From assembly GCF_025399195.1 (NCBI RefSeq), contig NW_026252088.1, positions 1 through 64,000 on the forward strand: a stretch of 64,000 nt of DNA. Reading direction: 5' to 3'. The stretch comes from Umbelopsis ramanniana AG (taxonomy: Eukaryota > Mucoromycota > Umbelopsidomycetes > Umbelopsidales > Umbelopsidaceae). The position numbers were made by a program, and so were the translations under genes. Numbering within the stretch: the stretch's first letter is position 1; each line of letters begins with the position of its first letter. The notes under the pieces are model-generated. The model had not been told where the DNA came from and did no database searches. It saw only the letters and a program-made list of their open reading frames with translations. This document shows positions 1 through 12,375 of the stretch, in pieces.

Positions 1-3000
1 AAAAAACAGTGGAGAAAGGAACAAAGTTTTATATGCTAAAGAATATCCTTCTTGGACTTTTCGACGTACTAGAGTCGGACAAAATACCTGTCTCTAAGCA
101 AGTACGATCTATACAAGGTCTGAATGATAACATGAGCTCGACTAGCAGCAATGCATCTAGACATTTGAGCTACGCCGGAAATAGCATGGGACAATCTACT
201 CCAACATCGAGCCGCCAAGATAACCCTCCTAGTTTTCTGCCGTTAACCCCATTACCTACCAAGGAATCAACGCTGATGTCTTTAAGCCGATCTCAATCCA
301 TATCAATGCCGTCATCGAATCCAAATGGTAACGACCGGTACAAAATCAAATCCATTTACTCAAATGTATCACCTACCTCCACCAATGTTCGAAACGAAGT
401 CACCACAGAGTTGGTTGATTTAGTTCTAAAGTGCTTGCGAAAAATCGGCGAAGACGAATCGTTCCTTCCTCTATTCAAAGGCGTTTTCACAGCTTTGAGT
501 GAAGTGGATGAAAACAGATTTACGCGGAAGTTGGATGGTCGAGGTCGAGATATTCTTTTCACTGGGTTGATTGTTCGCATGATTCGATACCTTACCGAAT
601 ATGTCTCCATCATGATCATTTGTGACGACGTGCAGTGGGCTGATTCAGCTTCCATTCGAGTGCTTGAAACCATTCACGACGCTTGCCCACGGGCATTGAT
701 GATGCTAGCGACTCGTCCCATCAAAGATTACAACGTTACTTTCATCAAGGAGCTGGCTTCTTTTGGTTCGTGCGCACAAATCACACTGAATGGATTGAAC
801 GGCGAAGAAATAGGAGAGATCATCATCAACACCTTTCAAAGTGGAATCAAGCGTGTTAGCCCGGAAATCATTCGTGTCATCCAGGTATGTACTTTTTATG
901 ACTAGACAAGTTTCCTTCCCCCATTTGCGAGCAATCACCTAACGTGTTATTTTCAAAGAACCGAACGGGCGGTAATCCACTTTATGTCAAGTAAGTCCAC
1001 TAAAAACACTGCTACTGTCTTGGGCGTCAGTCTAATCCTGGGTTTGCTTATAGAAATATGGCTATCGTTCTTAAGGATTTCAATCACGTCACGCTAGTGG
1101 AAGGAGAGTTGGTTCCCAGCAGCAACAAATTTGATTTGGAAGATTTGCTTGGTAATTTCGATTACAAGCGTATTATCAAAATGCAGTTTGATCGCCTTCA
1201 TGTTGATTACCAGGAATTTCTTACTGTAAGTCATCCATATATTAATGAACTGGTGTGGCATATCCTGCATATTAATGGTCTTGTTAAAAGATTGCGAGTT
1301 GTTTGGATCAAAGCTTTGGTCTCAGCGAAATTCAAGCCGTCATCAAGCCCAAGAACTCAATTTTTCATAGCACTGATAACGAGGTCATTCGACACACTAT
1401 CAAAAAGTACGATGTATATAATTTCTTGCTGGAAATCAGTGGGACAAATATCATGGACAAGTACCAAGACGCGTTCTCTTTTGCACATGTCACTATACCA
1501 CAAAGCATCTATGACATGGCACCTTACGAGAAGAGAATTAGTCTTCACAAAGCCTTAGCTCGCTACTATGAATCCAAGCTCACTCGTGACAACTACCCAC
1601 AACTTTTGGCGAAAGTCACTCGACATTATTTGGAAACTGATTGGCACGGCAAACAATTGTATTATCTGGAAGCGCTTGCCGACTTGAATATGCGATCGTA
1701 TTTCCTTGCTGAAGCGACTAGTAATTTGGAGCGTATGGTCAAGATTTTGGATGAAAACGAACAATTGGCGGAAGAGTTTGGTCGCATGCATCGAAGTGAT
1801 ATCTATCGTATGCTTGGTATTTGTCTCACCATGCGAACCAAACTCGCAGAAGGCGAACATTACCTCTTCTTGGCGTTACAATGCCTCGATTCTCCATGGC
1901 CTAGAAGCGATCTTGAATTTGGTATCAAGTTTTGGAGAAACCGATTTGTTCAATATCGACATCGAAAATACGTTCGAATGACTATGATTGTGAAGCCACT
2001 TAAGGAGCGTAAGGCGCAATCAGCTCAACGAATAGTGGAGATCATGGCTCAACTATCCAACATTTATTTTTACACTGGCAAAGGTCGAGATTTCATTTAC
2101 TCGTGCTTGATCGGACTCAATGCTTGTGAACGACTTCGCGATACTGGACCTAATTATTCATTGTTCTTGGCCCGATTCGCGTTGGTTTGCTGGCTCAATG
2201 ACCAGAAAGAAAACAGTATATTCTACATCACAAAAGCCCTTCAGCAGATGGAAGAGAAGGCGGACGCTGGAACGTTCACCATTTGTGCTTTCTTATGCTT
2301 TGCGGCAGGAAAATTCGAGAATGCTCATAATTTACTCTACCAATCTATTCAAGTGGTCAAGGTATTTGGGGTTGTCACTGACTGTCAAGCGTTCTATCGA
2401 TCAGTTGGTTTGGCTGTCACCATGCGTATCTTTGAAGGCACTTTGGACCAATCCCCTGCGGAACTTGCTTTACTAAAACAGATGGCTGATACCGCTCATA
2501 TGAATGGCGACTATGAAGCAGAGATATGGCTCAGCGTATATCATATTTGCAACGGTATTGTCGTCGACCGCATAAGAGATTGCGAGCCATTTGTGGTGCT
2601 TGTTGAGGCGCACATTAAACAAGCCGCTGATTATAACAAGATCGCTATGCATGGTGCTTTGATCGCCTATTATGCTCGAGCTGGTCGACATGACCTTGCT
2701 AAGCGAAATATTCGCTACCTTAACAATATTTTACCTACGCTTACTGTAACTGGTATGTTGGTTTACTACAAAAGGATGTATGTACATGTCAATCATGCAC
2801 CCCAATATATTAACTTGCTTTGCTTTTATTTTGCAGCCAACATCTTCCCTATTTTCGGTTTGATCCTAGCAACCATGGGATTCTATGAAATGATCGAAGA
2901 CAATCAAGCATCGCTTCTGGGAGGTTCTGATCAACAAAGCTTCGAAAAGTTCATCAATGGCATTGCCAGTTTGAACAGAGCTTTCCAGCAGGTCAAGTTT

Positions 3001-3777
3001 TGGGAATTCACTCAGCCATGTCTTTTCTTGGCTCGTGCGTTACCGTACATCAGCACAGGACGAACAGTAGAAGGCTTTTTGGTAAGTACCATACTAAACG
3101 TTGTGTATATATACGTATGTAGACATGTCTCCCTTGCTCATATCGGCTTGACTCAAAATCTGTAGGTCTTACGGCATGGAATTATGGATATGCATTTCAT
3201 TGATGAGGTCCGATTCTTGAAGGCTTACTTCTGGTCCAAGCTTGGCAAATATGCCTTTACGCCAGAAGATCGCACGGAATGGACACGAAGAGCCGAAGAA
3301 GAATTCAAAGAAATCGAAATCCCGCCCGATGCCTATTGCAATCCTAACCCTGGCGAAGACTTGATGCTTGACTTTTTGAGACGACATAGCTCCGCTACCA
3401 CTGGCAGAAGGTAAGAAAATACACATGTGATCATTTGTAAAGAAAAACTCGCATCATACTCACTCTCTTTCCTACGTAACAGCCATAGGCCATCCAATGG
3501 AGACGAGCGACCAGGATACGACTCGTTCGAAAGCAATACTGCGGTGGTTACCCGTGAAGCTAGTGATTGTGGAACGCATACCCTTAATAACGATACTATT
3601 GGCCTGACCATCACCGACTGGGATGAAGGATCTAATATTCCGGATGGGAACAGTAGTGACATGGGAGAAGGGTCCCAGAAAAGTGCCAGCGTTACTCATG
3701 ATGAGGGTCGATGTGAGTGTAAGTCTCCGTCTGAGATGGAGCGAAACGGCAAAGTCGTAGGTGTAAATGTCACTTGA
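1..3777 (+). CDS. C-terminal part of a soluble adenylyl cyclase-like NTPase-TPR protein (5' partial)
   Basis: About 1,110 residues are visible and the frame is open at base 3, so the gene begins upstream of the window. Exons: <1-884, 959-990, 1054-1225, 1291-2752, 2837-3081, 3166-3410, 3483-3777; every junction is GT-AG and keeps frame. A STAND/AAA-16 type NTPase segment shows a Walker B-like stretch, ICDDVQWAD, then an RTGGNPLYVK motif across the second intron. A long helical TPR-like region follows (about codons 400-1000), then a polar tail. This order, with no GAF or histidine kinase after the TPR part, resembles the regulatory half of ADCY10-type soluble adenylyl cyclases. The cyclase domains would lie upstream and are not seen. 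A kinase-AAA-TPR regulator is the alternative. The family is an inference; the NTPase-TPR layout is seen. Confidence 0.7.
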
Positions 3778-4155
3778 ACAGCTGTATAGAAGCAATGTTT
3801 TTATATTTTTAATTTTACGATATGTAACAATTTGATGTGTATTTCCTTGGTGATTCCCTGCCATCCCCTACAGTATTTTGTAATTCAGATAGTTCTTGTT
3901 CTTTTTATTCTAGTGAGATATATAGCGAACGATGAGTTGAAAATCATACTTTACTAAATCGTTCCTTTCATATTTCCGTACCAAGGCAACAAACACCAAC
4001 ATTGTCACTGCAGCTTATACTTTCTTCTTTTCTCAAATCAATATACAATCGTAATCATCACACTGTTTTGAAAACAAAAGTTCATATATTTAAAACGGAA
4101 GAACCCTTGTACACACGATCATCTAATAAAATCCAAATGTTGCTCATAAAATAAT
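3778..4155. other. Convergent 3' intergenic region
   Basis: These 378 bases separate the stop codons of the NTPase-TPR gene and COX13, which point at each other. The sequence is AT-rich and must hold both 3' UTRs. I see no open frame with coding character and no repeat. Confidence 0.6.
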
Positions 4156-4826
4156 CTATTCCTCAGCGGCAGAGTGGTTGACGTTAGGGTTGAAGAAGAG
4201 AGATTCCTTGCCCCAGAAGAATTCCTGTGGATAATGAATGATCAGCATTTTTTTTTACTCAATTTCAGGTAGATCAAAAGGTTATAGAGATATTTTACCT
4301 TGTTACGGGTGTTCATGTAGTCATAACCAACCCATTCGTGGGGGTGCTCCTTCTGGTGCTCGACGTGGTGAGCGTACAAGTTGTAAGCGTTGATGCCAGA
4401 GGCAAGGAGACTAAACGATAAATGTCAGAACCATGAAATTGATTCGGTTTGTTGTTTTCTCTGGTTGCGAAGAAAATAACTTACGCAGGAATGCAGACGA
4501 AGATGGAGATCTTCTTCCAGGTGTTGGCAGCAGCTGGACGGGAAAATTTTGTAAGTTATCAGAACAAAGAAGTGCACTTGAATCCAATGATACAGCGACA
4601 CAGGCGATAAGTCGTTGTTCAACATGGGATGCATCTCGACGAGAGAAAAGCTTTTTGCATTTATGCAACAGCGTCTTTATCGAATGGGACATGAACTGTT
4701 ATACATACATTCGGCGTGGTGCTTGACAGCATCGCGCTCAGCGGCGAAACCAGCGGTGGACTGGAAACGGACGCCGGAACGCTTGACTGCAGCAAGGATA
4801 GGTGAGGAGAAAAGGCGAGCAGACAT
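4156..4826 (-). CDS. COX13: Cytochrome c oxidase subunit VIa, mitochondrial
   Basis: A 115-residue nuclear-encoded subunit of respiratory complex IV in the inner mitochondrial membrane. Exons in reading order: 4826-4709, 4533-4485, 4410-4299, 4224-4156. The first exon begins MSARLFSSPILAAVKRSGVR, a typical basic, Ser-rich mitochondrial presequence. A membrane span then follows (KKISIFVCIPALLASGINAY). The C-terminal part carries the family signature HPHEWVGYDYMNTRNKEFFW and the aromatic motif GKESLFFNPNVN. The length is normal for fungal Cox13. It is transcribed divergently from a complex I subunit gene starting at 5044, across 217 bases with two CRE-like sites, which suggests shared control of the two respiratory genes. 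Confidence 0.95.
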
Positions 4827-5043
4827 GGTATTGATTCGATGTAAGTAAGAAAAAAGTGCCACAACCAGTGTGTTTGCAATATCTACCAAGCTCGAGAAAT
4901 GCGACGTCATCACTGGCGGTGGGACAAGCCTGAAGGGAAACTTGTGACGTCACCAGTTTTTTCTTTCTGAAAGGTGGTGGGGACGCTTTCAGCAAACAGC
5001 ACTTTGCTAAAAAGTGTAAGCCTTCCACAACCAAAAAATAATC
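4827..5043. promoter_or_regulatory. Bidirectional promoter of COX13 and NDUFB7 with two CRE-like sites
   Basis: The 217 bases between the two ATG codons contain a full palindromic CRE, TGACGTCA, at 4945-4952 and a second GACGTCA at 4903-4909. CRE/ATF-type bZIP factors bind this sequence in fungi. That both genes are controlled through these sites is inference. Confidence 0.55.
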
Positions 5044-5575
5044 ATGTCAGACGCACCAGGTACGATCTGCTTCCAATCTCTGACATGCTAGTACCGTCAA
5101 CTCTAGAAACTTCTTCCGACGGTTTCTCGCTTGTCATTTTCGCAATCCTATAGTTTGAAACGTCGTATAGCTGACATTATCTGCACACCACCAGAGATGA
5201 AGGCTACCCAGAAGCAAATGGCAGACGCTCGCATCCCTCTCGAGTACCGCGATTACTGCGCACATCTTCTCATTCCTCTCAACAAGTGCAGAGGAGAAAC
5301 GTTTTATCTCCCCTGGAAGTGCGAAAACGAGCGTCACAGCTACGAAAAATGTCAATACGAAGAGTATGTAACTGAATTCGTGCATTGTTTTCTGAGGTGA
5401 TGGGCCCCGGTTCCATGGATTCCATCCAGGTTTCGATACCGCAGCCATGAACCGCGTCTTTCCCTCAAACCTATGTTTGATTTGTCGAACTAACGAGTCT
5501 TCTTTGTACAATTTCAGTTATAAACGACGCATGCGCGTACTCGACAAGGCTCGCCTTGCAGAAGAAGATGCATAG
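5044..5575 (+). CDS. NDUFB7: NADH:ubiquinone oxidoreductase B18 subunit (NDUFB7)
   Basis: A small accessory subunit of mitochondrial complex I. Exons: 5044-5059, 5195-5363, 5518-5575, giving 80 residues. It carries the twin CX9C (CHCH) motif: C-AHLLIPLNK-C and C-ENERHSYEK-C, each pair exactly nine residues apart. This is the mark of a disulfide-stabilised intermembrane-space protein imported by Mia40. The acceptor of intron 1 is uncertain. The site at 5195 has a CTGAC branch-like element upstream and gives MSDAPEMKATQ; an alternative acceptor after 5170 would add eight residues in the same frame. The C-terminus is the usual basic tail (YKRRMRVLDKARL). Divergent from COX13. Confidence 0.9.
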
Positions 5576-5719
5576 ATTTATTATGTTGCTTTTGATATCT
5601 CTACGCCACCCTTTGCAATATTCATACAGCTAGAACTACAAAATTAAAAAAATTAAAAAGTACGTCTACAAGATTGGATGGTGTGGACCAAAATAGTATT
5701 AAGTTATAGAGTTGGCTGA

Positions 5720-8700
5720 CTAGCTTGCCGGAAAGGCCATTAGCTTGTCAATGAATGTATCAAGATACATCTCGGCAAACGACTCTACGTAGTACTACAG
5801 GTGGGGGGGGGGGGTTAGATGAGCAAGTTCAATTTCAAAAATTCGACATTTCATATCTTGTGAAATACGTACCTCATGTTGCGCGTTGTGACGAGCTTCG
5901 AAACAGTGCGCTAGTTCGTGACACATGGTCATGTACCAAAACTTCAAGGCATCTCGGCGTTTTGTCCTTCGAATTTGAGTGTCTGGGGCCGCGGACGGTG
6001 CGTCGTGCAAATTGAGATAAAATCTCAAATTGAAAAACAAACTTCCATTTCGATAAAACGCAATGGTGTTCCCAGTCGTATCATAAAATATATGAATAGC
6101 AAGAGCATCAATGTTGAAGACGCCAACAAGAACGCCAATCACACTGCTGAAATGCCCTAGCTGAGCATCATATTGCTGCAGGACAACGGGTCCATTGACA
6201 TCGTTGTGTACATAGAATTCGTATCCCTTGGTTTTTGCTACGTACTTCAAATTCTGTCCTGAAGTCGCATCACAGTACTCTTGCACGTTATGCGTCGTAG
6301 GTGGAGAGAAGACGCTTTGCGCCGAATTCGACTGACATGCACTAATAGCTTGTTCGAGTTGCCTCTTCATGACTTGCTGATGGTTCTTAATATCACCCAT
6401 GACTGGGTTTTGGCTATTGGGTTTGGCTCCATTTGTGGTAGTTGGAGGAGGTCCTGCATTTCCACCACTAGGCGGCGGTCCAGTTTCTTGATGCTCTGTC
6501 GGTTTTCGTGAACCACCATCTTCTTGTTCAGTTTTAGTACGTGATCTGGTAAACTTGTTGAAAAAGTTGGTACCAATGCTCTCGAGCTTGCGAACTGGAG
6601 GTTTGGTATGAGCTTCTGGTTTTTGGACTTGGCCATCAGGTTTTTGAAACTCTGGTGGTGCTGGTGGTGCAGGATTGGTATTCTTGGGGTATTGTGTAGA
6701 CAAAAGCTTGTTGACGACGTTTGCAACATGATCTTGCTTCTCTTTCTGCAACTCGGACCGTATGAAGTTGGGATCACAGTCAGGGAAAACGTCTTGGACC
6801 TTCTTCGTGTATTCATCCAATTGTTTGGACGACTTTTGATCTTCTACCTCAACCTCCCCTAGAGACTGGCTAAAATTGTCGACGGCTGGCTTGGTGACCT
6901 TTGGTGTGTTGAGGATACGATCAACGGGAACTCCTCTGCTCCTCAAATTGTCCAAACTGGCCACAAGGTATCGTTCAAAGATAATAGCGTCATTAAATCC
7001 GATACGTCGGAAAAGGATATGACAAAGACTAGCCGCTACATCATAGTAGTCTATCTCCTTATTACCACCAATGTAAAGCTTGCATTCGTTAACATCTCCA
7101 CATGATGAAGTCCATTGAACATTTTTCTGACCGGTGGGCAAAAAGGTTCTAGTAATGTTGATTTTGGTCGCCTCAACCACCTAAATTAGTTCTTTGGTTA
7201 GTCCTGATGCTTTCTCATGCTAAACTAATAATATATATACAAACCTGAAGCTTCCTGATTATTTTATCCTGGCTCATGCGAAGCTCAGATTTACGCTGTG
7301 GGGCATCCACAAATACTTGGTAGAGAATGATTGGAATTCTTTCAACTACTTGGCTTTGAATATCGGCTGATCTTGGAGTGGTTTGGACCGGTCCCACATA
7401 GCTGGAAGCTTCTCTTATTTGCCTGCAACGCGATAACGTCAGTCTACAACACTGGAGAATTCATATTTGTTCAAGATGACCTTACGTAGATAGCTTTACA
7501 CAGCCGAGTTCCTTATACAACTCCTCTATGACTGGATCCATCGGCGCACAGATAGGAGAGAATAGATGATACCCGTTGGCATCATCGTTAATATACACTG
7601 AGTTGGCACTCACAAGACAATACTCGAAAGTAGCTGTCTTGTCACTCGTCTTGCTACCATCAGGCTCTAGTTGTCGATAACCAACCAATATTTTTGCCGT
7701 GCGCATCTTGTCGATTAAGGATCTATTTCGTTTTATCTGGTAAAACTGGTTGGCAATCTGCCGCAACACATTGAGGTAATTTTCTCCACCGCCGGATAGT
7801 TTCCAATACAGTTGTGGATTTCGAACCATCATTTGTGCAAGTTCCAACGTTGTTGGTTCGTTCTTCACACCACAACAACGCAAGAATGTGTTTGCAACGT
7901 CACCGAAATCAATAAACACAAAGAGTTCCTTGTGAAAGTCGTTTTGAGCATCCTTTGACAAGAAGTAGCACTCGGTCGGTCGCATTAGCGTGATGGTGTT
8001 CGTCTCTTTTGCGGTCGTTCTACTATCTTTGACAGGAATGAATTCAACATCTTGCAATTGGTTCCAAGTACTTTGTCCCAGCGAGATTCGACTGGCCATA
8101 TAATTGAAGACATTCTTAGCATTTTCAGGGTCAGTTTGGATGTTGCCCAGGAAAGCTTTCAACAGTTGAGGAGAGTCGGGATCTTCCCGAACGCCGAGCT
8201 TGTCACGCACTGCACTTAGCTCTGTATGGATCACCTTGAACCCTAGCACAGCGGCTTCAGCATTGCCAAAGCACTCAGAAGGTTTGGAGTATCCTCCATC
8301 GCGACAAGGAATAAAGGGTTCGATAGCTGTCAATGGATTGTAAAATTCTCGATAGTACTTGTCGAAATTGTCAATGAAGTACTTTAGGGATTGATTTCGA
8401 TCTGCTTGACCTTTCTTTGGATCAGCGGCCTGGTTGAGCAATATGGCCAGAGTGGGATAGTTGCGCAGCCCCAAAACCTCCAAGAATTTGGTTTCCTCAC
8501 TGGCAGGCTTCCACTTGGAATCCCATTTAATGGTTGGGAGCTTGAGATTCTTTAGTTCCACAAGAGGAGCATATAATTCCTTGGCTTTGTAACGTTGTGG
8601 AACGCTTTTCGGTGGTGGTGCTTCGGTAGCAGCTTCTTTGGTAGCTTTTCCATTCGCTGTAGTCTCTTCTTTCGCTACTTCTTCAACCTTGGGGAAAATA

Positions 8701-11649
8701 GCGGTTTCTTGAAGTCGATGGAGCTCTTTAGTGGAGAGCATATTTTGAACGGAAGCTAGATACTTGACGAGTTCAATGTGCGACCAATTGCCTTGAGAGA
8801 CTAGCCGGTCGAAGATAAGCTGAAGTTCTACATGCTACACATTATTAAACCAGTATGAGTAAATACATATGCCTTCAACCATTCTTTCGTCTAGCACTGC
8901 CTACCTTGCGAACACCTAACGAAAGTAGCATGGTCTCTGATATTGCACGAGGGTGCTCAAGGATCATGATCGGTAAATCTTCAAACAATTTCACTGTAGG
9001 GAAATAAGCTTCGGTAGGATACTTCATGCCTCGCTTGGTGGGTATACATCGCTTCTCCTTAAGCAAATTGATAATGATGTCCTGATTGGGTTTGGCTTGA
9101 GTGGTAAGGCTTTTAGATACAACGCTCAGCACTTTCTCGGCGAATTTAGGTGATGTCTCGAGCTCAGGGTTGGAGAAAACATGGCGTACCCAATCAAGCA
9201 CTTGAAGTTCTGACCAGCTACAAGGAAATATGTCAGTTCTCAAAGATTATTCAAAGTTCAATAGAGGTTAAAAACTTACCCGAAGTGAATCTTCAAAGCA
9301 GCGTGCTGAAACTGACATGATATCTCAAATGGCAATACATTTTGTGGGAGCGGCATGTCTACAGGAATCAACTTTGGGTTGATGAAAGATGACACAGCAG
9401 AGAGCTGCATTGGCGTGCCGTCTTTGTAAGTGAAAATGGCCGTCCGTAAAAAGTTTTGTCTGGTCTGTGGTAAACTCAATAGTTCCTTAGTCTCAGCATT
9501 AGTGTAGCCTACATTGGCGTTTTCGTGAAGATTGATCCACCATTTCATGCATATGATCATTTCATCAATAGTCAGTGAGCGAGACTCTAGTTCTTGAAAC
9601 ACGTCTCTGATGCCAAATGGCTTCAGCTTCTTTTCTGCTTTGAGTTTTTGCAGCGGAGCATCAGCGGTAGCATATGGGGAAATGGACACTAATGGAATGG
9701 ACTTGATGAACTTATTGATAAGATCTGACGCTGCCAAGCCAGGGTCCTCTGATGAAAGACTTCGGGTCTTGAGAAGCGGCTGTATACCGTGGGAGGTCAT
9801 CACATGCATGTCGCTTCTAGCCATTTCGTAAAAGTAGAAACCCTGATCTTGACTCACAATACTACTGGGGGTGGAAGGCTTGAAGGTGAAGGACTGTAGC
9901 GCATGGAAAGCACGGCGTCTTAACCATGTTCGAGGAGTTATCTCGGTACCACTCGCTTTGTCCTCCTCCAGCAATTTTTCATTGTCAACAAGCTCCTCGT
10001 TGCCAACTAGCTCTTTGTACAGTTTGCGGATTTGTTCCATCTCGTCGTTGTAGACAACTCGGCATAATAGGCCTCCCATGACTAGTAGTTCTCGGTTCCA
10101 TTTTCCTATGTATCGATCAGCAAAATCGATGCTTTCTCGCTCGACAGTTGGTATGAATCTGGCGGCCATATGTGAGCAGCATCCAGTGGTCTGGTGCGTG
10201 GGAAACCCAATATAAATTCGTCCTTGTTCAGGGTATGGGACAAGATCCTGGAACACGATATTGGTGTTCTCAGATACATCCAGTTCTTCACGACCAGTGA
10301 AGACCAGCTGGAAATTGGTCTGCTTCGGAGGCTTTTTCTTTGTCGATCGTTCCATTTCTCGCTCTAATTCTTTCGAGACACTGACTTTGAGTACACCCGT
10401 AACAACTCTCAAGAACGTGCTGGCCTTTTCAAAAGTCAACGGCGTACCGTTCGTGTCTGAAGATGCGCCAAGGAGGACCTTTGGCATGAACGCTGACATC
10501 AGCGAACTCGTGAAGGTGGGCGGCACGAAACGTTCGACTTCCAATTGAACCTTCTGAATGCTAACAGATCCAAGTGTAAATATGCCGTCCGGTACTGACG
10601 AAGTAAACAGTTGTTTGTGATCGATGGCCATAGGCCGAGGTTCGTCTGTTCTTTTGAGGATGTGAAATACTCGATGATCATCCACGAAAACTGATATTTC
10701 TCTCAAATTAGCGGTAAAGCCCTAAAATGGATAATTTGTTTGAGCAACGTGTCTAATTTTCCTTCCAATGACCGGTGGCAAAGGAAATACTCACTAAGCT
10801 GCAAGTCAAAAACTTGGCAAATCCTGTCATCTCGGGTATCGTTATTGGTTGTCGCATGTCCATTAAAATTGAAGTCCAGGGTGTCACATCTTCATCCTGA
10901 AGTTGGCCTCTTCTAGTGTATAGCTGGTCTCCTTTGAAGAAAAATCCCATACAATGTTGACCTGAGGAAACGCTGATCGCCATTTTCATCAGATCTCATT
11001 TTCACGACTACCGACGCATATCAGTTTACGACAACTTACAATGGATTCTCACAAATGGAAAACAGGGAATAAAATCCTACACCAAAAGCTCCTATTTTCT
11101 GTTCATCTGTTGCAAAGACTTGATTACAAAACGAAGACGTAAGCAGCGCAGCCCTGACGTAAGCTAGACCTACCTGGATTGCCTTCCGCAATACTCTTCA
11201 AGCGTGCCCAATCCTCTGGTCGAAAAGGAATACCGTTGTTCTTAATAATTAATCTGGTACACTTTCCTTTGAGGTTGGGTTCTTCGGTCTTGACTGGTGA
11301 GTCTGTAGTAAATAGAATTTGGACCCCTTGAGCAGAAGCATCATCTAGATACGGTGGTACGAAGACGTCAGGACAGTACTTTTCAGTTTTGCATAATTTA
11401 TACTTTTATCAACCTGCATTTTGCATGAGTTCTCGATATACTACATGCTCTGCTGAATATCTTGCTAGAATCTTATCAATCAGATGTCTCTGGTTGACTG
11501 AAGGCGGGCTTTCATGTTAGCATCTTGGCGGGTCTGCATTGTCGTCAGCTGGCGGATTACATACCCTCCACTTTTTCCTCCAGTCCGTCCGCAGACATGA
11601 CATGGTCTCTGAGCTGATCTAGCTTTCTACCCTGTTCCATCTGAACCAT
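5720..11649 (-). CDS. Sacsin/NO VEIN-type GHKL ATPase protein (fungal DUF3684) with C-terminal HExxH motif
   Basis: A 1,749-residue protein. Exons in reading order: 11649-11565, 11497-11414, 11344-11174, 11106-11040, 10972-10795, 10721-9280, 9217-8905, 8834-7486, 7422-7245, 7180-5873, 5794-5720; all phases close. The N-terminus has an HSP90/GHKL-like ATP-binding fold: the N-box ELMQNADDASAQGV and the glycine motif IGAFGVGFYSLF. This is the arrangement of the sacsin and NO VEIN families, called DUF3684 in fungi. The centre is unannotated helical sequence; a Pro/Gln-rich linker lies near 6400-6700. The last long exon ends with HELAHCFEARHNAQHE (about residues 1710-1725), which fits HExxHxxExxH. 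No activity is established. The second intron has an unusual GTTGAT donor. The last intron's polypyrimidine tract is a run of 12 C (5803-5814 on the plus strand). Confidence 0.85.
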
Positions 11650-12375
11650 GGTGAACCTGCTTAAAGCTGTGTTGAGTCAGCACCGTAGCTTTTGAACTTG
11701 GCTAGCCGTGACTTCCTTTTCCCCATTCCCAAATATGGAAAACCACTCAGGAACACGTTTGGCCCATGATTGCCACGCAAGGATTGTTGAAAACGTCGTT
11801 TATGACAGACAATATTGAGCTGCCAAATGTCTTTCTGTTATAATAACAAAAATTCATCTATTCACATCGTTCAATGCCGATAAAGTAATGTACTAAGGTG
11901 CCATTATCTGTTGCCACCATGGCCAGGATATGGAGGAGCCTAGGGTAAGAGGAGGACGGGCAATCTACTCACCATATATAGAGGGAAGAGAATCTGTAAA
12001 GCCTTTCATTGATTCTGGTAAATTGAACGACTTTACATCAATGAGATGAACAAAGGGAGTTGCATTCTTTGAGATGCACGCGATATTGTAGTGGAGAGAT
12101 ATCCCGCTTTGTCAGACTGCCACACATTAATACATTGATATCTTTGACGTTCTGAGTAGGCTTGTGCTCATTAATAAATCTGATTTTCGGCAGCTGAGCA
12201 AGCGCATGCTTGATGGCATCACCCTAAGCCTATCAGCTATCTAGAATCTTTGTCTCAATGCGAAAGGACAGTATGGGAACAGCAGCATCTCCTATCTTGC
12301 ATACGGCAATAAGATTGTTTTAAAAGCAGTACAAAGTACAAAAACCACAAAGATTTATTGATCAAAGAAGTTGCA
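11650..12375. other. Intergenic region, no gene seen
   Basis: The 726 bases lie between the start of the sacsin-like gene and the stop of the lumazine synthase gene, both on the minus strand. No frame of coding character is visible. It should hold the promoter of the former and the 3' UTR of the latter. Confidence 0.5.
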
